Shown here one piece after another: positions 48,343 through 56,545 of a DNA stretch of 64,000 nucleotides. Source of the stretch: Desertimonas sp963733085 (GTDB taxonomy: Bacteria; Actinomycetota; Acidimicrobiia; Acidimicrobiales; Ilumatobacteraceae); the NCBI GenBank assembly GCA_963733085.1, contig CAVTBY010000015.1, positions 97,939 to 161,938 on the forward strand. Direction: 5' to 3'. Below the pieces are notes generated by a model. The model was not told the origin of the DNA. It saw only the letters and a program-made list of their open reading frames with translations, and searched no databases. Numbering within the stretch: the first letter of the stretch is position 1; each line of letters begins with the position of its first letter. The position numbers and the translations under genes were made by a program.

Positions 48343-48861
48343 GGTCGCTGCTCCAGCAGTTTGCGCAGCCGGCGGCCGCCGCGGTGAAGGTGGTTCTTCA
48401 GTGTCGAAACGGGGATGTCGAGGAGGTCGGCGGCCTCGGCGTAGCGATATCCGTGGGCGTGGACGAGCATCACAGCCGCCCGCTGGTCGGGCGGTCAGGC
48501 GGGTGAGCGCCTCGTGCAAACCCTGGTCGACGACGGGCACCTCTGGGTCGTGGCTCTCGTGGGGGAACAACGGCGCGCGGTGGAAGCGCGTCTCGTTGCG
48601 CACGGCGGTCTGCCCGACGCGGTACAGGTAGCCCACGGGATTGGCCATCGCCAGCAGGCGATCGCGGTTCGCCCAGGCCCAGGCGGTGGCTTCGGCACAG
48701 GCCTCGACACCGAGGTCGACCCCGTAGCGGGACACGAGGGCGCGGCGCAGCTTCACCTGGGCGTCAGCGATGAACACCTCGAACGAAGGCGCCGCCGTGG
48801 TCCTATTGTCGCCGGTGTCCACGAAGGCCCCGCAGAGTTGCTGCGCAGCACTCATCTGCAA
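48339..48861 (-). CDS. ECF-type RNA polymerase sigma factor (SigE-like), one apparent frameshift
   Basis: About 173 residues. Region 2 contains V-E-A-C-A-E-A-T-A-W-A-W-A-N-R-D-R-L-L-A and N-P-V-G-Y-L-Y-R-V-G, and region 4 contains R-A-A-V-M-L-V-H-A-H-G-Y-R-Y-A-E-A-A and V-S-T-L-K-N-H-L-H-R-G. These are the hallmarks of the actinobacterial SigE/SHI family. One surplus base near 48493 divides the two regions. The ATG at 48861 may be too early; downstream starts are possible. Confidence 0.8.
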
Positions 48862-48945
48862 GAGAAAGCGCCGAACGTCGAGAACGATTCACGAACCGCC
48901 CAGTCTGGTCGGCACCGGCAACATCGACGGTGAACGTGGCTTCCG

Positions 48946-49019
48946 TGCCGGCGGCGGGATTCGAACCCACACTGGCATCGTTCTAAGCGATGTCTCTCTG
49001 CCTGTTGGAGTACGCCGGC
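48946..49019 (-). tRNA. tRNA-like gene, anticodon UAG (nominal Leu), class I shape
   Basis: On the minus strand GCCGGCG pairs with CGCCGGC, a D-arm contains CAACAGGCAGA with the GG pair, and the anticodon stem CATCG/CGATG encloses CTTAGAA. The T-arm is GTGGG-TTCGAAT-CCCGC. The discriminator is A and CCA is not encoded. The anticodon is UAG (reads CUA, Leu), but the variable loop is only 5 nt, whereas bacterial tRNA-Leu has a long one. Its 5' half is also the 3' end of the HNH gene. It could be a mobile-type tRNA or a decayed copy. Confidence 0.7.
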
Positions 49020-49684
49020 CGATTCTTTCGCCCGCACCATGTGTGGGTGAGGGAATGACAATTCGGACACAGGATACGAAGGTTCTCGAGCCGGTTGTCG
49101 TTGTGGTCGCCGTTGACGTGGTCGAGCTGCAAAGGTAGGGCCTCACCACGCCAGGTCGCCAGACCACAGATTTCGCAATGCGGCGGCTTGAGACCTTCGG
49201 CGATGAGACGCTGTCGAAGCCGACCCGTGTTCATATAGGTTGATCCGGCAACGAGAATCTCCTCAAGGGGCTGCCGACGGAAACCTTGAGAAGGCGGCCG
49301 TCCTCGCGCCCAACCCCGGCCGAGAAAGTGATCCGTGGCCAATGCCAGCCGTGCGATGTGGGTCTTGACGAAGCGGTGCATCCCGCCGCTCGGCTTGAAG
49401 CCGAGTCGTCGCACAACGTCCGAAACTGAGGAGCTGGCTGCAACCGCGAGTCGCAGGTCGTCGTCGGTCCATGACCGACGCGGCCCGACGCGGCCATTGA
49501 CGATCTTCGGGAGGTGGGCATCGTCGACGCCGAGGCGGTCGATGTGACGACGAAGTGTCGCGTATGTGCCTCCTCCGGGCCGTAGCCCGAGTCGCGCACA
49601 GATCTCGCCGAGCGATCGACTCAGTCGAACCGCCTCGGTGAGTTCATCGTCGGTCCATCGGCTGAGTCTCGGCATGAACCTCAC
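48983..49684 (-). CDS. HNH endonuclease with N-terminal HTH-like repeats, ending inside a tRNA
   Basis: 233 residues. Two similar N-terminal helical modules (W-T-D-D-E-L-T-E-A-V and W-T-D-D-D-L-R-L-A-V, each followed by a second helix) look like DNA-binding repeats. The HNH domain has C-E-I-C-G, the L-Q-L-D-H-V-N-G-D-H-N-D-N core, and C-P-N-C-H-S-L-T. The last 12 residues and the TAG stop are encoded within the tRNA at 48946-49019, and the stop codon is exactly its anticodon triplet. Homing-type enzymes beside tRNAs are known in actinobacteria and their phages. Confidence 0.82.
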   Translation of the reverse strand: MRFMPRLSRWTDDELTEAVRLSRSLGEICARLGLRPGGGTYATLRRHIDRLGVDDAHLPKIVNGRVGPRRSWTDDDLRLAVAASSSVSDVVRRLGFKPSGGMHRFVKTHIARLALATDHFLGRGWARGRPPSQGFRRQPLEEILVAGSTYMNTGRLRQRLIAEGLKPPHCEICGLATWRGEALPLQLDHVNGDHNDNRLENLRILCPNCHSLTHTWCGRKNRPAYSNRQRDIA

Positions 49685-49720
49685 GTTAGCAAACAGGTGT
49701 TCGACTGAAGAGCCCAGTCG

Positions 49721-52126
49721 TCACGGCACGGGGACCCAGGCGAGGATGAGCTGGGTGACCTTGACGTCGGTGCGTTCGACAGAGACCGGGATCGTCGTCA
49801 CTACCGTCGCTGCGGTGGCCCACTCGGCGTCGATCGCCGCTGACCCGGTGGCGAGTTCCTCGTCGAGCGCTGCTCGTTGCTCTTCGATCCGGGAGACCTT
49901 GCCCTTGGCTTCGTCGACTCGCTTGCCGTCAGCATCCCGAGTCAAATGGTCAGCCGCACGGCCGATCTTCGTCGCCGCGCTGCGCCGCGAACCGAACAAC
50001 CCACCGATCAGGTCGCCGGCGGCGCGCAGGAGGTTGCCGCGCTTGCGGTCTTCGGCTTGCTCGGCGACGACGGCGGCACGGTCGGCGGCGGCGGCCAGCT
50101 GGGACTCCAGCTTGGCGACCTTGGCGTCGTGCTTGGACGCCAGCTCGGTCTTCGCCGACTCTGCGGCGGCCTGGGCGGCTTGGGCACAGCGAGCCTGGAA
50201 TGCTTCGGCCGACTCGTCGGGCAACGAGTAAAGCTTGAGCGGCTTGTTCGCCTGCAGCTCGAGTGAGCCGCTACGTACCAGATGATCGATCAGCCCTCGC
50301 TCGACCTGCTTCCACGCCTTGGCCTCGCCGATCGGGGCTCTCGTCAACCGGTAGATCGCCGAGCTGGGGGCGGTCGCCAGTAGGTCGGAATCGGCGAACG
50401 CGATGGTGGCGGCACGGGTCGGATCGACGGCGGCATCGAGGGGGAAGAGCACGGCGTCTTGGTCGACGTCGTGGATCAGGTCGGCCTTGGCCTCGTCGTA
50501 CCGGAGATGCACCCTGGCGAGGATCGCCGGCTCGAAGACGGTGCCGGCGGGATCGCCTCCCACGTCGTCCAACCACGACGCCGTAGGTGCCACCCAGCGC
50601 ACCGTCACACCTTCGGCGACCTTCGGCATGACGGGTGTCGAGTCACCGTCGGGCACGGGAGCGGCCGCCGCTGCCGCCGGCTGCGGTGACGGTGACGGGT
50701 CGGCCGATGCGGTGGTGGGCGCTGCGGACGACGGACTGGCACCATCCGCCGTCGCCTCGTCACCCGTTAGCTGCTTGATCTGGTCACGCGTGAGCGGGCC
50801 GCGGAGGTAACTCATCGCCCATCGGGTGGTGAACACCTCGGGTTCGTCCTTGCCGGCACGGCGCAGGACGAACTCCCGCTTGTCGAGCCCGCTGATCGTG
50901 TCGCTCACGGCCTTGACGTCGACGCCACCGGCGGCGGCGCTCATGCCGTCGATGAGGCGGTCCTTGTCTCGTTCGGTCTGGAGCCGCCCGACCATCCACG
51001 TCCCGGCATTGGAAATCGCCTTGTAGTCGATGTCGACAGGGTTCTGCGTCGCCAGCACAACACCGACGCCGAACGCCCTGGCCTGCTTCATCAGCGTCAT
51101 GATCGGCTTCTTCGTCGGCGGCGCCTCCGTTGGTGGGAGGTAACCCATCACCTCATCCATGTACAGCAACGCCCGCAGGTCGGTCGTTCCGCTCTGGCGA
51201 CGCATCCACGTCACGAGCTTGGCGAGGAGCAGCGACGTCACGAACTGGCGCTCCTCGTCGGAGAGATGGGCGGTCGTGATGATCGCGCCGCGCGGGGTGC
51301 GCTCCGGGGTGAAGAGCAGCGTGTCGATATCGAGCGGCGTGCCCTCCCCCCAGGCTGCGAACGCCGGCGAGGCGAGCAGCCCGTTGAGCTTGAGGGCGAG
51401 CCGTTGGCGGTCCTTTGGCGGGAAGAACTCGTCGAGCTCGAACACGCCGAGCTTCGTCAGCGGCGGCTGCTGGACCTGGCCGACGAGCGCGGGAAGGTCG
51501 AGCGCCTGGTCGTTGGCCCAGGCCTGCTGCACGAGGTTCGACAGGAGGATGTGCTCACGGCTCGACAGGGGGTCGGCGGCAATGCCGACGAGGCCGAGGA
51601 GGCCGGACACGAACCCGTCGATCTCGTCGGCGATCGTTTCGGCGTCATCCGTATCCGGGACCTGGAGCGACCCGATGATGTTGAGCTCCACGCCAGACCG
51701 AGAACCTGGGGTGTAGATGGTCAGATCGCAGGAGTCGCGGAGGCTCTTGATCTGCTCGGGTCCGTAGTCCCAGCTCGCCAGCCCCTCGGTCCACGTCTGC
51801 GCCTGGGCGGCGGCGAAATCGTCGGGTGATTGTCCGGCCGACTTGGCCTGGCCCTCGTCGACCCATGGGCGGAACGACTCGGCGGCAAGGTCGGGGAACG
51901 TCAGGCAGAGATTGGTGAGGTCCCCCTTGGGGTCGATGAGCAGGGCCGGGATCCCGGCACGCAGGACTTCCTCGATGAGGACGATGCCGAGACCGGTCTT
52001 GCCCGAGCCGGTCATGCCGACGATCACCCCGTGAGTCGTGAGGTCGGCCGAGTCGAGCTCGACCTTGGTCGCCGTTCGCTCGTGCGTGGCGGCGTCGATC
52101 AGGGCGCCGACATGGAGGTCAGCCAC
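49721..52126 (-). CDS. HerA-like ATPase (helicase-type, DUF853-like)
   Basis: 801 residues. Walker A G-M-T-G-S-G-K-T-G-L is at about residues 37-46, D-P-K-G-D-L-T-N-L follows near residue 66, Walker B L-L-Y-M-D-E-V-M-G-Y-L near residue 318, and an A-T-Q-N-P-V-D sensor near 359. A Ser/Pro/Ala linker (about residues 465-500) leads to a second domain and a long coiled coil (about residues 640-700). Related HerA proteins pump or unwind DNA. No NurA-type nuclease is adjacent. The frame is intact. Confidence 0.83.
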   Translation of the reverse strand: MADLHVGALIDAATHERTATKVELDSADLTTHGVIVGMTGSGKTGLGIVLIEEVLRAGIPALLIDPKGDLTNLCLTFPDLAAESFRPWVDEGQAKSAGQSPDDFAAAQAQTWTEGLASWDYGPEQIKSLRDSCDLTIYTPGSRSGVELNIIGSLQVPDTDDAETIADEIDGFVSGLLGLVGIAADPLSSREHILLSNLVQQAWANDQALDLPALVGQVQQPPLTKLGVFELDEFFPPKDRQRLALKLNGLLASPAFAAWGEGTPLDIDTLLFTPERTPRGAIITTAHLSDEERQFVTSLLLAKLVTWMRRQSGTTDLRALLYMDEVMGYLPPTEAPPTKKPIMTLMKQARAFGVGVVLATQNPVDIDYKAISNAGTWMVGRLQTERDKDRLIDGMSAAAGGVDVKAVSDTISGLDKREFVLRRAGKDEPEVFTTRWAMSYLRGPLTRDQIKQLTGDEATADGASPSSAAPTTASADPSPSPQPAAAAAAPVPDGDSTPVMPKVAEGVTVRWVAPTASWLDDVGGDPAGTVFEPAILARVHLRYDEAKADLIHDVDQDAVLFPLDAAVDPTRAATIAFADSDLLATAPSSAIYRLTRAPIGEAKAWKQVERGLIDHLVRSGSLELQANKPLKLYSLPDESAEAFQARCAQAAQAAAESAKTELASKHDAKVAKLESQLAAAADRAAVVAEQAEDRKRGNLLRAAGDLIGGLFGSRRSAATKIGRAADHLTRDADGKRVDEAKGKVSRIEEQRAALDEELATGSAAIDAEWATAATVVTTIPVSVERTDVKVTQLILAWVPVP

Positions 52127-52262
52127 GACGCGTCAACGTAGCCGCGGCAGTTCACGGGCATTGCCGCGTCGGGGGCCGGACATCTGCCTAGACTCCCGCG
52201 GTGCGCTGTTCGGCGGCTCGTCGAAACAGTCGGAGGCAATCGAAACTCAGTATGGAGGCTGT

Positions 52263-53345
52263 GTGACAGGTCGTGATCCGCGCGAGCGACGTGAACTTCG
52301 CGAGCGCCGACAGGTACCGGAGCCCCGCCAGCAACGCGAGCGCCTGCTGCGCAGCCTGGTCGTGGCCGGTGTTGTGGCATCCGTCGGCGTGTTTGCCGTC
52401 GCCGCCCAGGCACGCGACACCGAGCTCGGCGCGCCGGGCTCGGTCGAACAGGTCGCCACCGACACCGCCGCGGTCGAGGGTGTCGAACCGGCGGGTCTGG
52501 CAGCCCCTGGCCCGACGACTACGGCCGCTGCAGGGGACGACGCCGCGACGGAAGGCTCGCAACCAACCGAGTCGGTTCCCGACCTCGCCGGTGCTCCGAC
52601 CGAGCTCACCGCCGATTGCACGATCGCGCCGAAGACGATCTCGAACGAGTCCGAGTCGATCGACGTGCAGTGCCTGCAGCAGGCGCTCCAGCGCGAGGGC
52701 TTCTACAGCGGCGCGATCAGCGGTGAGTTCGACTTCGCCACGAGCGCCGCGGTCGAATCGCTGCAGAAGGAGCGCGACCTGTTCGTCGACGGCGTCGCCG
52801 GTCGCGAGACCGGAATCGAGCTCGGGATCTGGCCGGACGAGCAGATGCTCGTCGTCCGTACGCCACCCCCGCCCGAAGGGGCGATGGACAGTTGGGGCTA
52901 CCCGTTGTCGTCGGTGGCGTCGACCGGCAAGGACGCTCCGCCGTTGCCGGAGAATTCGGGAGATGGCCGGCGCGTCGTTTACGAGCGGATCAGCCAGCGC
53001 GTCTGGGCGGTCAGCGACGACGGCGAGATCATCCGCTCGTGGCTCGTCGCCGGGAGCCAGTACAACAACGAGATGCCCGGCACCCACCAGGTTTACAGCC
53101 GGTCCGAGCAGTCGACGGCGTGGAACGGGCGGGCGATCCTGCCGCTGATGATCCGCTGGCTGCAGACCGACATCGGCCACATCGGCTTCCACGGCATCCC
53201 GATCCACGTCTCCGACGGCTCGCCGTACATGACCGAGGCCGAGCTCGGAACGCGGCTCTCGGGAGGGTGCCAGCGCCAGTCGAACCGCGACGCGCAGTTC
53301 ATGTGGGCGTTCGCCGAGGTCGGCACCAAGGTGGTCGTCCTCTAG
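52263..53345 (+). CDS. L,D-transpeptidase with peptidoglycan-binding domain
   Basis: About 360 residues, exported. The Arg-rich N-terminus is followed by a helix (about residues 28-45) acting as signal or anchor, then a Thr/Ala/Pro linker and a PG-binding domain 1 (about residues 120-195). The YkuD catalytic domain comes next, with I-G-F-H-G-I-P-I-H (His) and L-S-G-G-C-Q-R-Q (catalytic Cys near residue 338). It forms 3-3 cross-links or attaches proteins to peptidoglycan. TGGAGG precedes GTG 52263. Confidence 0.86.
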   Translation: MTGRDPRERRELRERRQVPEPRQQRERLLRSLVVAGVVASVGVFAVAAQARDTELGAPGSVEQVATDTAAVEGVEPAGLAAPGPTTTAAAGDDAATEGSQPTESVPDLAGAPTELTADCTIAPKTISNESESIDVQCLQQALQREGFYSGAISGEFDFATSAAVESLQKERDLFVDGVAGRETGIELGIWPDEQMLVVRTPPPPEGAMDSWGYPLSSVASTGKDAPPLPENSGDGRRVVYERISQRVWAVSDDGEIIRSWLVAGSQYNNEMPGTHQVYSRSEQSTAWNGRAILPLMIRWLQTDIGHIGFHGIPIHVSDGSPYMTEAELGTRLSGGCQRQSNRDAQFMWAFAEVGTKVVVL

Positions 53346-53355
53346 CTCGCGCCGA

Positions 53356-53674
53356 CCGATGGGTGTTTTCATAACCGTTCGGGGTTCTCCTCGGGTTTGT
53401 GTGGGTCGGTCGCTCACTGCGTCACGGTGGCATGGCTCTGGAAGCGGTGACACCGCGGGCGTCGCGCCGAATTCATCGCCTGGGGTGCGTGAACTTGAGT
53501 CCGTTGGCGTGCTCATGCGGTGACCGTCGTCGCGTTGCATCGCCACGTGCCGTCGCGACGCTGAACAACTGCCCGCTTCCGGGCCAGCGCGCTTGCCGGC
53601 GAATCGATCGAACCCACAGAAACCCGAGAAGTCCCGTTTTCATGACGGTTCCGTCATGAAACACCCATCGGTTG
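53356..53674. mobile_element. MITE-like element with about 60-bp imperfect terminal inverted repeats
   Basis: The 389-bp gap between the transpeptidase and the PLP enzyme holds no supported gene. Its left end begins CCGATGGGTGTTTTCAT and its right end is the complement (ATGAAACACCCATCGG). The similarity continues inward to CTCGGGTTT-TGTGGGT on both sides. The right end (53636-53674) is itself a hairpin, TTTCATGACGG/CCGTCATGAAA, with the CACCCATCGGTTG tail shared with repeats at 1461 and 33919. The centre carries no transposase, so a non-autonomous element is likely. No clear target-site duplication. Confidence 0.6.
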
Positions 53675-53733
53675 CGTCCGGCCGAGGACCGTGGGTCGCC
53701 GGCTCCGGTCGACACACGACAGAATGACCACCT

Positions 53734-55239
53734 GTGACCGTGCACGACGACGTCCTCGAAACGCGCTTCGGCCTCGCTGACCGCGTCGTGGACGACGATT
53801 CGCTCGCCAACAGCATCCGCCGCTTCGCCGACCGCGGCATCACACTGCCGACGTTCGCCCAGCTCGCCGACCCAGCGTCGATCGACCCGAGCAAGGTCGG
53901 TGACGCCGACCCCCATGGTCCCGACGCCCGCAACCTGTGGCGCGACCACTGGTACAACGACCTCGCCGGCGGCCGCGTCGACACGCCGGAGCATGTCGTC
54001 CTGCCGTCCGAGCTCACCGGCGTTTCGAGCCCGATCATCGTCGTGTTCGGCGATCGCTTCCCGATGGTCACCGCCCACAAGGTGCTCGCTGCCTACGCCT
54101 GTCTGGCCCCGCGCATCGTCACCGGTCAATTCGACCCGACGACGCAGCGGGCGATCTGGCCATCGACTGGGAACTACGCCCGTGGCGGGATCGCCATCAG
54201 CCGGATCATGGCCAGTCGCGGCGTCGCCATCCTCCCCGAGGGGATGAGCCAGGAGCGCTTCGACTGGCTCGAACAGTGGTGCGAGAACCCGGCCGACGAT
54301 GTCATCCGGACGTACGGAACGGAGTCCAACGTCAAGGAGATCTACGACGCGTGCAACGAGCTGGCGCTCGATCCGAGCAACGTCGTGCTCAACCAGTTCT
54401 GTGAGTTCGGCAACCACCTCGTTCACTACGAGGTCACCGGTCGGGCGCTCGGTCATGTCTTCGACGCCGTCGCCGATGGGCGTGCCGGGCTGCGTCTCGC
54501 GGCCTTCGTGTCGGCGACCGGATCGGCGGGAACGATCGCCGCCGGGGACCGCTTGAAGGACGACTACGGAGCCCGGATCGTCGCCGTCGAAGCGTTGGAG
54601 TGCCCGACGATGCTCGCCAACGGCTTCGGCGAGCACAACATCCAAGGCATCGGCGACAAGCACATCCCGTTGATCCACAACGTGATGAACACCGATGGCG
54701 TCGTCGCTGTCAGCGACCGGGCAACAGACCAGCTCCAAGTGATGTTCGCCAGCGAGGATGGGCTTGGTTTCCTCGCCGACCGCCGGCTCGTCCCCGAGCG
54801 GGTCCTCGGCACGCTCCGGCACTTCGGGCTGTCGTCGATCTGCAACGTGCTGGCGGCGATCTCGACGGCGAAACTGTTTGGTCTCGGACCTGACGACGCC
54901 GTCGTCACCGTCGCCACCGACGGTGCGGCGATGTACTCCAGCGAGCGCGACAAGATCACCGCCCGCGACTTCGGTGGCGGTTTCACCAACCTCGACGCCG
55001 CCGCGGTCTGGGGCGAGCACCTCGCCGACGTCACCACCGAGAACGCCGTCGAGTGCACAGCCGCCGTCCGCAACCGCATCTTCAATCTCGGCTACTTCAC
55101 CTGGGTCGAACAACAGGGCACCCCGTTGGAGTTCTTCGAGGCCCGTCGCGATCAGTCGTTCTGGAGAGGGTTGCGGCGTTACCTCGACACGTGGGACTCG
55201 ATGATCGAGGACTTCAACAAGGCGGTTGCATCCGTGTGA
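53734..55239 (+). CDS. PLP-dependent (fold type II) enzyme, cysteine-synthase superfamily, unknown substrate
   Basis: 501 residues, longer than ordinary cysteine synthases. The likely Schiff-base lysine is in V-T-A-H-K-V-L near residue 116. A substrate-loop-like P-S-T-G-N-Y-A-R-G-G lies near residue 147, and the glycine-rich phosphate loop S-A-T-G-S-A-G-T-I near residue 268. The C-terminal 100 residues have no obvious counterpart in CysK. GTG 53734 follows the MITE-like element by 59 bp. It overlaps the next PLP gene by 4 bp, so two fold-type II enzymes are made together. Confidence 0.75.
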   Translation: MTVHDDVLETRFGLADRVVDDDSLANSIRRFADRGITLPTFAQLADPASIDPSKVGDADPHGPDARNLWRDHWYNDLAGGRVDTPEHVVLPSELTGVSSPIIVVFGDRFPMVTAHKVLAAYACLAPRIVTGQFDPTTQRAIWPSTGNYARGGIAISRIMASRGVAILPEGMSQERFDWLEQWCENPADDVIRTYGTESNVKEIYDACNELALDPSNVVLNQFCEFGNHLVHYEVTGRALGHVFDAVADGRAGLRLAAFVSATGSAGTIAAGDRLKDDYGARIVAVEALECPTMLANGFGEHNIQGIGDKHIPLIHNVMNTDGVVAVSDRATDQLQVMFASEDGLGFLADRRLVPERVLGTLRHFGLSSICNVLAAISTAKLFGLGPDDAVVTVATDGAAMYSSERDKITARDFGGGFTNLDAAAVWGEHLADVTTENAVECTAAVRNRIFNLGYFTWVEQQGTPLEFFEARRDQSFWRGLRRYLDTWDSMIEDFNKAVASV

Positions 55240-56492
55240 GTGGTGGACCCGCGGGACTCGCCGGCTGGCGGTGCGCGGTGTGCGCCGCCGCTGTCGACGT
55301 TGCCACGCCCTACCCGTTCACCTGTCCACGTTCCTCGGCGGTCGACCGCCGTCACGTGCTGCATCCGCTCGCCGCACGCGACGATGCCCACGTACGACTC
55401 GACGACCCCAACCCGCTCGTCGCCTACGGACCGCGAATGGCGTGGTGGTCGTTCGGGGCAGCCCACGGCCTGACCGAGACAGAACTTGTCGCCCTGGCTC
55501 GTGAGGTCGGCGACGACTTCACGGTCACACCGTTCGCCGCTCACGCCTTCGATCTCAACCGCAGCGCGCCGACGACGGTGTGGGTCAAGGACGAGACCGG
55601 CAATGTCGGCGGCAGCCACAAGAGTCGACACCTCGCCGGCATCCTGCTCCACCTTCGCGCCGCCGAGGCGGCGAGCGTCGCAACGAGTGGCCGGCAGCCG
55701 CTGGCGATCGCCTCGTGCGGCAACGCCGCGATCGCCGCGGCAACTCTCGCCCAGCGGGCCGACTGGCCTCTGCGGGTGTTCGTCCCGGAGTGGGCGTCAG
55801 CCAGCGTGCTCGGCGTGATCGAGTCATGCGGGGCCGACATCGTCGTGTGCCCGCGTCGGGACGACGACCCACCGGGCGATCCGGCGATGCTCCGCTTCCG
55901 CGAGGCGGTCGATGCCGGTGCCTTGCCGTTCACGGTGCAGGGGCCTGAGAACGCGCTGTGCCTCGATGCCGGCCGGACGATTGGGTGGGAGATCGCCGAG
56001 GCTGTCGGAACACCCAGCGGCCCATCTGTGCTCCATCGTGTCGTCGTGCAGGTGGGTGGGGGGGCGCTCGCCGCCTGCGTCGGCTGGGGACTTGGGCCGG
56101 GCATCCGCCTCGACACGGTCCAGGCCCAGGGCTGTGCACCGCTCGCCCGAGCCTGGTGGCGGGCCAAGGACGCCGGATACACCGAGGCCCAGCTTCCCGG
56201 TCGGTGGAGAGAGCTGATGACGCCGTGGGAGCGACCGCAGTCGATCGCCGACGGCATCCTTGACGACGAGACCTACGACTGGCTCGCCGATGTTGCCGTG
56301 ATGGCATCGAGCTCCGGGTGTCCGATCGTCGTCCCCGAGGAGGCGATCGTCGATGCCGCCCGCGTCGCCGCGACGACGGGCATCGATGTCAGCGCGACCG
56401 GTTCCGCAGCGCTCGCCGCACTTCTCGTCGCCGAAGGCAGGCCGGCCTCCGACGAGTCAGTGGCAGTGATCTTCTCTGGCGCGAGACGTTGA
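55236..56492 (+). CDS. PLP-dependent (threonine-synthase-like) enzyme with N-terminal Cys motif
   Basis: 418 residues. A short N-terminal C-A-V-C ... C-P-R-S segment (residues about 13-32) resembles the zinc-ribbon-like start of threonine synthase relatives but has only three cysteines. The PLP lysine is in G-S-H-K-S-R near residue 129, A-S-C-G-N-A-A-I near residue 167 is the substrate loop, and V-Q-V-G-G-G-A-L-A-A the phosphate loop. The C-terminal T-G-S-A-A-L-A-A-L is typical. Coupled to the preceding PLP gene by a GTGA overlap. Confidence 0.76.
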   Translation: MSGGPAGLAGWRCAVCAAAVDVATPYPFTCPRSSAVDRRHVLHPLAARDDAHVRLDDPNPLVAYGPRMAWWSFGAAHGLTETELVALAREVGDDFTVTPFAAHAFDLNRSAPTTVWVKDETGNVGGSHKSRHLAGILLHLRAAEAASVATSGRQPLAIASCGNAAIAAATLAQRADWPLRVFVPEWASASVLGVIESCGADIVVCPRRDDDPPGDPAMLRFREAVDAGALPFTVQGPENALCLDAGRTIGWEIAEAVGTPSGPSVLHRVVVQVGGGALAACVGWGLGPGIRLDTVQAQGCAPLARAWWRAKDAGYTEAQLPGRWRELMTPWERPQSIADGILDDETYDWLADVAVMASSSGCPIVVPEEAIVDAARVAATTGIDVSATGSAALAALLVAEGRPASDESVAVIFSGARR

Positions 56493-56545
56493 GCGCCCCT
56501 GGGTCTCGGGGGGCGAACTGGCCCCACACGCGTAGCCTTGGCGCC

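Noticed and set aside
53399..53659. An 86-codon ORF inside the MITE-like element
   Set aside because: No ribosome site, composition is Arg/Pro/Ser without motif, and it overlaps both inverted repeat ends.
53473..55113. A 546-codon minus-strand frame opposite the PLP enzyme
   Set aside because: It is antisense shadow; the plus-strand product has PLP lysine, substrate loop and phosphate loop.
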